Source: Owenia fusiformis
Taxonomy: Eukaryota > Annelida > Polychaeta > Sabellida > Oweniidae
Reading direction: 5' to 3'
DNA: 64,000 nucleotides
Assembly: GCA_903813345.2 (NCBI GenBank)
Contig: CAIIXF020000001.1
Location: 58,266,270-58,330,269 of the forward strand
The notes under the pieces were generated by a model. It saw nothing but the letters and a program-made list of their open reading frames with translations, made no database searches and was not told the origin of the DNA. Position numbers and translations under genes: made by a program. This document shows, one piece after another, positions 26,101 through 38,100 of this stretch (position 1 is the stretch's first letter; every line of letters begins with the position of its first letter).

Positions 26101-29100
26101 GAGATTTTAGATTTTTGAAAGAAATCATTATAGGTTCTCTAAATTGATGTCACTTGTTGAGAAATCTGAAACTGGAATTCCATTAAGTTTGTGGTTTCTT
26201 GTAGAGTAGGATTTGAGCTTCTGGTATCTAGTTATTATGTCACCACCAAAAGTAGTGACATATTGTTATGGTCTCCGTTTTTTGCAATGGTGGTTGGTGT
26301 CCGCTGTCTCTATCAAATTCTTACAACTTCCAATAACTTAACAAATACTGTTTGACTGACTTCAACATCTTTTTTCAAAATCATTTACAAGTTCTCAGAA
26401 GTTCAAATCTCACTTTACATTTGATTTTCAATGACCTTCTCAAGGTCAAAGAGGTTCAAAAAGATCTTTTTTCAACTTGCTTTAAATTGACCATTTTTTT
26501 CAAAATCAGCTACAAGTTCTCTGAAGTTCAAATCTGACTTTAGATTTGAGATTTGACCTTCTCAAGGTCAGAAAAAGATCAAAATGGTCTTTATTCAACT
26601 TTTTAAATGTGATTTTTAGATTTAAAACTTGAGCTTCAATGACCTTCTAAGGTAAAAATGACAAAAAAGGTCTTTTTTCAATTTACCTCAAATTGAAATT
26701 CAAATCTGACCTAGGATTGAACTCATAGTATTGTGAGCAACTAGGTGGTGACATTTTGTCAAGTTAATGCCTTGTTCTAGTCTGTCTAGCCATCTTATAT
26801 TACAGACACTCACCCTGTAAATTGTTAACTTATTGACATAGATATGTTTGTATGATAAATGGCACATATTGTATAGGTTTACCATCATATATTACTCTGT
26901 TGAATGTATGCATAAAACAACAGGTATTGTTGCTTAATGTCATATTGTGCATTATCTCATGTTATATTACTGTCCCATCGAACAAAGTTTGGAGGGATAT
27001 AGGGAACCCCTCTGTCTGTTCGTACGTACGAATGTATGTTTGTTCATCCATACATGTGTCCATTCTGCTGATAACTCAAATACCGTTAGTCCGATTTTGT
27101 TCATATTTTGTACACATATGCTCTATGAGGATAGAAGTTTGCTCTTAAGCTAATTTTCAAAATTACCTCTCGTTTTGAAATGGTGGTCATTTAAAAAAGT
27201 TATATAGGACATTAATCAAGCTAGAAATTTGGATATTTAAGAAACACATATGGCAGCCATCTTGAAAAATGGCAGCCTTTACATGCTATTTTACGAATTT
27301 TGCTGTAACTTTAAAAGTAGTGGATCGATTTCGTTCATGTTTGATATGTGAATACTCATAAGTATGGCACACTGTCTTATAACACTTTGGTTAGTAGGCA
27401 GCCACTTTGAAAAATGGATGCCATTTACACGTACATGTACATGTACAGGGGATTTGCTACGATTTGGCATTGCTATCATCTAGTATTATTATTGGATTTG
27501 ATCGCATCAATATACCCTTATCAGGCTGTATTACTCCAGTACAAAACATGCATACAATATTCGCTAATTATTACTATATTGACTGTATAAAACTATATTA
27601 AATCTCCAATACTATATGTTTTACATATTATTTGATTCAAACAGTCATGCAGCAATTGGTAATGTTTACAGTTACTTTGATAGATTTTATAATAGTGAAT
27701 GTGTCTATTTGCATTCCTAAATTAAATTTCATTAAAATCGATTAAATTCAAGTCTTTCTGTTTTAGAAACAGCGTGTAGGTGCATATGAAAACATACAGT
27801 CTCTTCCCTCTCTGTCTGCCTTTCTAATAGGGATGATCTCACGACGCAAAGAAACAACCAGGTTAGTGGGATGACCCCTGAAATGTCAGGAATCAAATCT
27901 TTAATTCTTGTAGCCAATTGAGATTGTTATCGTTACTCAATGAATTCTATTTACATGTTTGTTTTTTCAGAAAATATATTAATCTAGCGTAGTTATAAAT
28001 CATTCTTTCCAGTCCCTGTTTTTAGGGATTAATTTCAGGGTTTTCTAGATTTCATTAGTTTTTGGACATGTATTGTTGTCGCTTTGAGCTCTTAAGTGTG
28101 ATATTTATCACTGAGTTTAGTTTCATGATTTCTTAATCCCGCATTTTAGAAGATAAAACTTGTACTTTTATTAGTTCACCCTGTAGAGACTAACATATTC
28201 AAAAGACTTCATTGCTAAACAGTGACAGTCGACTAATATGTTGGATTTCATACAACTGCAGCAGGAGTTGCCAATGTGTTAGTGAGCAGTAGTTGATCTG
28301 TTTAGCAATGTTAAGATTAACTTACTTGAAGTGTTTGTTTGTTATGATTTTGGTAGCAGTTATATTTAAAAACATAAGATCATGGTTTCATTGTACAACT
28401 CAGAAGCAGAAAATGACATCCTCTGAAAGAGAACTGTGTCAGTTGACATCACAAAATGATGTCAGGAATCGATCAATAACAAAACATGTGGACATCACGA
28501 AGATCATCATCATGGCCACATATAGGAGCGGATCTACATTCTTGTCTCAACTTTTTGTGCAAAATCCAAATGTGTTCTATGCCTTTGAGCCCCTAGCACT
28601 TATACAAAAATGGAAAAACAGAGATTTGATACAAAAACATGGTCCAACTGTGCTGAGAGAGATGTTAAATTGTGATATAGGGATGCTCTCTTACATGACA
28701 CCAGGTGAGCACAAATGGGTGTTTAGATATGGACATTTCAATTCTACTTTTGAAGATACATACCAAATCTGTAAAAGCAGGAAAATTAAAGTTGTAAAAA
28801 TTATTTCATTGGACAATTTGGAAAATCTTTCATCACACTTTGGAAATGACACGGCAATTTTGCTATTGGTACGTGACCCACGTGGTATATTTAACTCTAG
28901 AATGCATTTATATGACGAGCACCCCAAAAATATTACAGCTATGGAAAATAGGCTAAATAAAATGAGACATACATGTCTTAATTTTGTGACAAATTTGAAA
29001 TTTCTGGAGAAAATGAACAAATTACCCAGACACGAGCAAGCGAGTAGGCCGCTCTTTAAGCAGATCATTTATGAAGAAGTTGCAAATAACCCAATTATAA

Positions 29101-32100
29101 AATCCAAGGCGATTTACCGAGAGTTAAACATAGATTTTGATGAACATATATCTGAGTGGATACATAATTACACCAACTATATTGGGGGTTTGAATGACAA
29201 AGAAATTAGGAACCCAGTATCAACCAAACGTAACTCAAGGATTACCGCAAGAAAATGGCTGCACCAGTTGGAAAAGTCGCAAATATATGACTTACAAAAC
29301 ATTACAGAATGTGCTGAAGTTATAGATATTTTAAAGTATGAACCTGTGTTTTGAAATGTATGATGCACATCATCATGTCTGTATGAAAATCAACCAACTT
29401 CTGTCACACAGTGAATTGTACACTTTATATAATTCCAAGAGTTATAACCCATTTTTTGATCCATGTGGTTATCCTGTAGTCAATGTCAAATATATAAGGT
29501 TAATTTGATTGGTCTTAAAAGTGAAGTTATCTCGTACCTAATTGGTGGAAACATGTGGAAGCCATATTTGAAAGGAGATATAGAATATATTCAATGTATT
29601 ACAAAGAGTATGTTATTCATATTCAACTTATTGCTTGTTTACAATGTAAATAAACGGGCAATATGCAACACAAAACACAATTACCTTTATTATATTGCAA
29701 TGGCGTTAGTAAATAAAATGACAAAATTTGTTTTTGTCTCAAGTGAACCATGTGAACCAAAATAAATAGAGATATAAACTGGAATATGAAACAATGTTGT
29801 ACTAAACCTAAATATTTTCTCTATTAGAAATGCATAAATACTACATTGACAATTTATTTCACTAGATGCAAACCACAAGAAAATCTCCAAAAGCTTCCAA
29901 AAATCCCTGAAATATGGTTTGTTTTCATGAATTATATGCAACCAGACTGTATTTGCTAAAATAAATAACAAAGATTATTTTAATTTTTAATTTATGACCC
30001 CAAAATCTTGGTAAATCTCAGTATCAATTAAAGCACTCTCTGTCTTTCAATTAGTAGAAATGACTTGCCTGCTCATCAAAATATAAGGTGTCATTATGTT
30101 TTCAACACAATGATTCTAGTCTATAAGGGACAGGGAAAGCCTGACATCTTTCAATCGTAAATGCATCAATAACTGAATTCTGTATCAAGGTTTACAGTTC
30201 TGAATTAATGGATAAAAATGGGCATGGTGAAAATCTTGCAAGCTCAGTCTTCATTACACTCCACACGTCCATTGATCTGTAAAAAGGGATTGCTTTCCTC
30301 ACAAAGCTTTTGAACTGAAATGAGGTAGAGCATTCCCTCGACTCATGTTTGCATAGAACACAGTAAAGGTGAAACAATTGCTTGAAATTGCATTTTGGAT
30401 TTCCTGGGTAAATACTATTAGAGCTAGAGGTGAAGTAAGGCCCACCCTTTTAGAGCACCATTTCAAGAATGAGCTAAACTTGGCCTCATTTAACAGATAT
30501 CTAATTTGTAAGAGCCTAATGACACCTTCAGTGTTGGAGAGAAAATTTCTATCAATACCTTAATGAGCTAAAGAAAACAATCCCATTTCCAGCAGGTCTT
30601 TCTATTGTTTAGAATCTGCAAAGAATCTGTCAGAGATTCTCCAGCAATAGAGATGCCCTTTGGACATAATCAAGGCATACACATTTTGAAATTATTTCAG
30701 GGATGACACAAAATTATGGTATGTTCAAAATATAAAGATTGCTCAATGATGACATGAATTCATCATATCTATGGCATTTCCTGTAAAAAATCACACCTTT
30801 CTCTGGTATCACATCTTTCTCTTGCATATGCGTTATGATTGTTCACACTTGACTTGATACAGCATTAATAGATAATTTGAATAAATTTTGAATCCCTTAT
30901 GTTACATGGTTGTTTGAGTAATGCCTTTGTTATATAAACCACCATCGTTTATGTGATCTACGTCATTATATGTTATGTTACATTGTAATTATAGTGTGAA
31001 ATTTCCATAAGGGTTGATTTAATTATATAGAAACTACCTGAAGTATTGTTAGAATATGTATAACATAACAAGCATTATATGAAATCAATTTACTGATGTT
31101 TCCATAATTTCTATTAATTGGAGATATATTATCGCTGTATTGTGTTGATAATTGATTGGTTCAACTGAATTGTTACCGTAGGAGTAGGTCTGCTCCTTTG
31201 GGGGTGGAGGCAAAAATCAATTTCAATTTTGTTTTATATATGGTGCTGATTTATTGTGTCGTCCCAGTGTTAATCAAGGATCATTACTTTGGTGGTTTCA
31301 TTTTGAGGGGAATGGGGGCTATGTCAAAATGAAATAATAATATACATGTATTTTGAAGTGTGGGTATAGATAGAAGCTTGGTGTTTTGACTTGACCCCCA
31401 AACTTTTGTGCAATACTTTACCTTGGTACATTTCATAGGCCAGGAACATCTAGTTCTAGAACATCTAGCAAGTAATTGTCACATTTTTCTTCATTTTTGA
31501 TAAGCTTGATCACATATTTTTTATTGCCAATAACATTTTGACCAACAACATTTTTCAACCATGTTTCAATGATAACAAATGAAAAAGCAGTCTTTTGATA
31601 AAGACAAATTGATAACAATGGTCTCTACTGATGCACGCCTACACCAATTGGAACACATTTTCCATGAATCATTCACAGCATTACGCCCATTTAGATGCAC
31701 AGATTGCAATTAATCTGAACAGAATGTTCATAAATAATTTGATGATGTACTCTTCGGCAAAAAGGTGTCAGACACTTCTCTAGCTAGCTATGACGTCAAA
31801 AAGATATAAAACATATAATGATTCACGGAAATAGTTTGGCCAAGGACAGACAAGGGCATTAAATTGTTACGCAATGTCAATTCTGCCAGTATTTTCGCCA
31901 GTGCTTTACTGTTTGGATTAAGTCAGTATAAGAGAAGATATACAATGTTGTTCAACATTATTAAACCAAGTGTTAAGCTGGATAACCCTAAGGTATATAA
32001 ATCATCGATTCTGATCTTTGCCTATTTTGATGAGGGGATTAATCTTTTTATTATGCTCTATTATGTCACTGAATTTAAGGGGATGTAGAGAATGTCTATG

Positions 32101-35100
32101 CATGGGTGATATATCTCAAATGCTGGTGGTCTGATTCTGCTCATATTTTGAAGGCAAACTGGTTTCCCTTATACACATTTTTATGGATTCGTCTTATACA
32201 AACCTAGGCTTGATTTGTGTGACCATCATAAGGTGGAAGTTTTCACAAATTCCTGGGCCAAGTTGTCCCACGGGATAGTGCTCATTATTGGAGGTGGCCA
32301 TTTTGTTAGACTGCAAATTGTTCCACATTTTGAAAACTTATTTTCCTTGGCCTAACCTAAGAGACTGGGTGTTGATTCTATGATAGCAGGTGATTCACTT
32401 GCATCCTTCAGGGCTAAATGATGTGATACACGAACCTCACAATCACAAATCTATTTTCTGCCGAGGCATCTTGGCTTGAATTTATAACAGCAGGTTAACA
32501 AGTTACAGTTAATACAGTAGACAACAAATAAAGCATTGTGTCACATTGGATTATCACCCAGATCAATGAGGCTTTTGTTCTAATGCTTACACACAGGGGT
32601 TTTATTTTCGAATTGTCATATCTTACGATTTGGTAAGAAGTCATTGATCCACTAAAAGTACATGTTGGATTTGTAGGAATTGTTAGTTCTGAATGTACGA
32701 AGTGACCCCAATGTCCCTGAAATGATGGAGGTGACATATTGTAAAACGTTCCAACGCTGATAGGCTTGGACATTTTATATTCAAATGCTAAGCCTCAGTA
32801 GTGATTTGTAACTGACCATTTTGTCATTTTCATGAACTAATAAGTGAGCTTGGAAAATACATTACAAAACAGGTTCACTTTTTATGTCCCCACCACATAG
32901 TGTGGGGCCATATTGTTGGCCTAGGCGCGTCCGTCTGTCCGTCTGTCTGTCTGTCCGTCTGTCTGTCCGTACGTCCGGCAGTTTTCTCCAAAACCGCTAC
33001 AGATATCACCTTCAAATTTTCAGGGATAACTTATGAGTGCATTCAGATGTGGATGAAAAAAAAATTAACTCTATACCTACTTCCTGTCGGCCATTTTGAA
33101 GTCAAATGCTAAAATCCTTGTCTGCAAACTTTAAGAAAAACGGCTTCACAGGTGCTTTTAAAACTTTAACATCTTGTTCAGCTCACTTCATTCTAGATCT
33201 GATTAGGTTTTGGACCTGTTAGCTCAGTCATGTCAGCCATTTTGAATGTTTTAAGAAAAGTTGGCGCACGATAATACTTTGTATCATATTGAATGGTGTT
33301 TTTCAGTTTTCATACTTTAACTATTTAGTAGCTTTATAAATAATTTCAGGAGTACTTTGTTGTAAAAGCCTATGTTATTGTTAACAGTAGTAATATGTGA
33401 TAAATTTGTAAAAAGTAATCAGCAAAAACTCATAATCGCTTTTTTATTGTCGGCCATTTTGGATTTTTTCCATCCTAAAATCTTGTCTGTAAAGTCTTGT
33501 CTACGCGTTTTCAGGTGAACCGTTTGGTAGATCAATTTCAAATTTTCAGGGATGATTCTTAGTATGAAAATCTAGATCTGATTAGTTTTTGGGCATTCTG
33601 GGTAAATGTCAAGGCAGCCATTTTGGATTTTCCATCCTAGAATCCTGTCTGTAAAATCTTGTCTACGCATTTTCAGGTGAACCGGTTGGTAGATCAATTT
33701 CAAATTTTCAGGGGTGGTTCTTAGTATGAAAATCTAGAACTGACTAAGTTTTTGGGCATTCTGGGTAAATGTCAAGGCAGCCATTTTGGATTTTCCGTCC
33801 TAAAATCTTGTCTGTAAGGTCTTGTCTACGCATTTCCAGGTGAACCGTTTGGTAGATCAATTTGAAATTTTCAGGAATGATTCTCAGTATGAAAATCTAG
33901 ATCTGATTAATTTTTTGGCATTCTGGATAAATGCCAAGGCAGCCATTTTAGATTTTCCGTCTTAAAATCTTGCCAGTAAAGTCTTGTCTGCGCGTTTTTA
34001 AGTGAAGAACCGTTTATTAGATCAATTTCAAATTTTCAGGGATGATTCTTAGTATGAAAATCTAAATCTGATTAGTTGTTGGGCATTCTGGGTAAATGTC
34101 GAGGCAGCCATTTTGGATTTTCTGTCCTAAAATCTTGTCTGTAAAGTCTTGTCTACACATTTCCAGGTGAACTGTTTGGTAGATCAATTTCAAATTTTCA
34201 GGGATGATTCTTAGTATGAAAATCTAGATCTGATTAGTTTTTAGTTTTTGGGCATTCTGGGAAAATGTCAAGGCAGCCATTTTGGATTTTCCGTCTTAAA
34301 ATCTTGCCCGTAAAGTCTTGTCTACGCGTTTTTAGGTGAACCGTTTGGTAGATCAATTTCAAATTTTCAGGGATGATTCTTAGTATGAAAAACTAGATCT
34401 GATTAGTTTTTATGCATTCTGGATGAATGTCGAGGCAGCCATTTTGGATTTTCTGTCTTAAAATCTTGCCCGTAAAGTCTTGTCTACGCGTTTTTAGGTG
34501 AACCGTTTGGTAGATCAATTTCAAATTTTCAGGGATGATTCTTAGTATGAAAATCTAGATCTGATTAGTTTTTGGGCATTCTGGGTAAATGTCAAGGCAG
34601 CCATTTTGGATTTTCTGTCCTAAAATCTTGTTTGTAAAGTCTTGTCTACGCACTTCCAGGTGAACCGTTTGGTAGATCAATTTCAAATTTTCAGGGATGA
34701 TTCTTAGTATGAAAATCTAGAACAGATTAGTTTTTTGGCATTCTGGATAAATGTCAAGGCAGCCATTTTGGATTTTCTGTCCTCAAATCTTGTCTGTAAA
34801 GTCTTTTTTACATGTTTTCTGGTTAACTGTGTACGGATCAATTTCAAATTTTCAGGGGTGGTTCTTAGTATGAAAATCTAGAACTGACTAATTTTTTGGC
34901 ATTCTGGGTAAATTTTAAGGTGGCCATTTTGGATTTTCCGTCCTCAAATTGTGTCGGTAAAGTCTTGTCTACTCATTTTTAGGATAACAATTTGACGGGA
35001 TCACCCATAGGTGGGGACATTTTGTACACATTTGTGTTCTTGTCTCTACTTGCTATTACCATGTAAGACAGGGCACTTTTAAAACTGTTTCATTAATACT

Positions 35101-38100
35101 TATAATTTTCATGCCTTCATTATTTTTAAATGTTTTATGTCTCACTTCTCATCAATCATAAATTATAATATGTGATGCAATTCTCAAGTCAAATACCATT
35201 ATCAAATTTTTACATGTATTTTTCATTATAAAATTTCAAGATGAATTAAACCGCTCTTAGAGTCAACACTAACTGGTACTGTCTATTTACATAAGTTTTG
35301 TTTTTCACATGTATATGTTTTCTATTTCTATGTTGTTTTTGTGTTTAAACTAAGAAACTTATTTTCAGACTGTATGTGAAGGAGTTGGGGGAATGTATAA
35401 AAAGTGGAGCAATCCAGGAAACCAGTGGACAATTAGCATGTACACAGATTTTAGATGTCATAGCTAAAGGTCAGTTTGTGCCATGTCTTTGTCTTTTGTT
35501 ACCTCATGTCACGTTTTATTAAAATATGTCATATCTTGTTACCTTTTGCCATTTTTTGTTACCTCATATCATATTGTGCATGTCATATAGTGTTACTTTA
35601 TGCCATGTCTTGTTACCTCATGTCATATGTCTTGTTACTTTATGTCTTATCATGTTACCATATTCCATATTTTGTTACCTCATGTCATATTTTGTTACTT
35701 AAAGTCATATTAGCGGACTTCAGTCAATCCTGTGTATATTGAAATGCATTTTGCCGAACCAATATTTGGATTTTCTGTTATCTCCCCAGGGCATCTTAGT
35801 TAACATCAGCACTGTATTGGTATACATTCTGCACATCAGTACTGTATTGGTATACATTCTGCACATCAGTACTGTATTGGTATACATTCTGCACATCAGA
35901 ACTTTATTGGTATACATTCTGCACATCAGTACTGTATTGGTATACATTCTGCACATCAGTACTTTATTGGTATACATTCTGCACATCAGTACTGTATTGG
36001 TATACATTCTGCACATCAGCACTGTATTGGTATACATTCTGCACATCAGCACTGTATTGGTATACATTTTGCACATCAGTACTTTATTGGTATACATTCT
36101 GCACATCAGTACTGTATTGGTATACATTCTGCACATCGGTACTGTACATCACTGTTTCTGTCTAGAACATGCACATTCTTGTATATGTAGAATCCTCTCT
36201 GCGAATCTCTTAAATAGGTTGTCCTTTTTATCAAAATGTCTGTGGTTTGGCATTACATACTAACTACTAGTAAGCGTAGGATAATTAGAACATCCTATAA
36301 TGTTTTCAGAATATCATTTTTCTCTACTCTGTGATATTGATAAATGCACTCGTTCGCTTCACTCTCTCGTGCAGATATCAATATCACCTCCTAGATAAAA
36401 ATGATATTCCTCTAGATCATAGGATATCCTATAAATATTCATGAATCAATCAATTTTCATAGTTCATAAATGTTTTAAGTATAATTGAGTTCATGTACAA
36501 GGATACTATTTATTTCAACTTCCAAGAAAGTAGACTATAGTGTATACCATTAATGACTCTTATTCCTTCAAGTATTGTCCTTAAAACTATTTCAAGGTTT
36601 CTTAGTATTCATAATCCTTTCCAATTGCTTTTAGTAGAACTCTAGTAGAAGTTCCTTGTCGAGGCAATAGATATAAAAGAAAATGAAGTGATGATGGGAT
36701 TTATCGGCTTTCTATGTGTCCGATATTCAGTCTTTTACAGCCAATAATCTAATTATTTTTCTGTGTTATATAATGGTCAATGATGTTTTTATTGACTGAA
36801 GGTAATCCTAGAAGAATCTTTATGAGGTCGATCCATTTTCTGAGTCTCCATAGATTATAGGTATCTTTATGTATAAGGAATTTATTTTTCTTCTCCGGGA
36901 GTGTTTCACTCGATTGAACCTTACCATTGAGTGATACTTATCATTCCCTTGAGTGAGCAAATCCCTCAAGTATTTCTCTGAAGTAAACATTTCCTTTTGA
37001 GTATGACTCTGGAGTGAGCCCCTCCCTAGCCTTGCCCAAGTCAGTCTCTTTTACTTATCTTGATTTCTATTATGACATTATTATTATGGTAATAATTCAA
37101 GATCAGATAAGTAAAAAAACGACTTGGGCAAGGCTAGCCCCTCCCTTGAGTAAGTTATTCCCTTAAATGAGCATTTCATTTGAGTGTTTCTCAAAAGTGA
37201 ACTTTTCATTGGAGTATTCCACTTGAGTGAACCTTTCTGTCCAGGAAGATTTTCCGATTAGTGTTTCAATTTAGTGAGCCTTTCACTTGAGTATTTCCCT
37301 TGAATGAGCCCTAGCATGGTGGGAGAATTTTCCTTGTGAGAACCCTACATTTGAGTAAGTCTTTCCCATGTAGTTCTTCACCAGAATTATCATATCTCTT
37401 TGAATATTATTTGTGAGGCATGAATCCTGAGGTAAGAGGGCTGTTGAAAATATTTATGTCTGTTGAGAGGGATCGTTATTGTAAGGGTAGCTTAAGAAAC
37501 TAAATTCCGCACATAATCCAATTCATTTACTGCTAGATGACCCCAACTGCCACACATTTTGGAACCAGTACTTTTAATAACAAGGATGATTCAACATGAG
37601 TCTGTTATCATGCTTCTTTACAACGTTTTGGTTTAATTTTTGTTATATTTAGAAATGAATCGGAACAAAAAACTAGGGGGATTTTGAAAACAGATTTTTG
37701 CCATTTAACCACATATCAAATGTGCTTACACGTAGAGTGAGAAACACATAAGTCTAAGCCTAAGAGATATTGTCGGGGTAGATTTACAAAACACATTAAA
37801 ACCTTTTTGGAACACTTTTTGGACTGTCCAAAAGTGTTCAGTTTGGCAAGTGTTCGCATTTTGAGTTTTTAACATTGAAGTCTATTGCAGATTTTTAAGA
37901 TATTGAACGGAAAATAGTGTCCACATCGAGAGGTGTTCAGATTAGAGAGGCGTTTGAATATACAGGTTTTACTGTATAGTAATCCGCTAAGGAATAAGTT
38001 TAATTGTATTTTCATAGCCAAGAAGAACATTGATGGACTGAAAACCTGTTTCGAAGACCTTCAAGTAGGATTAACTGAGCCTGCGGAAGAAGTAGATGAA

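Noticed and set aside
28293-28307. Upstream extension of the sulfotransferase frame
   Set aside because: No ATG there (the frame begins TTG); the first ATG is at 28308 and directly precedes the signal anchor.
35720-36263. Long repetitive ORFs on both strands
   Set aside because: They are generated by the 30-bp tandem unit; no other coding signal.
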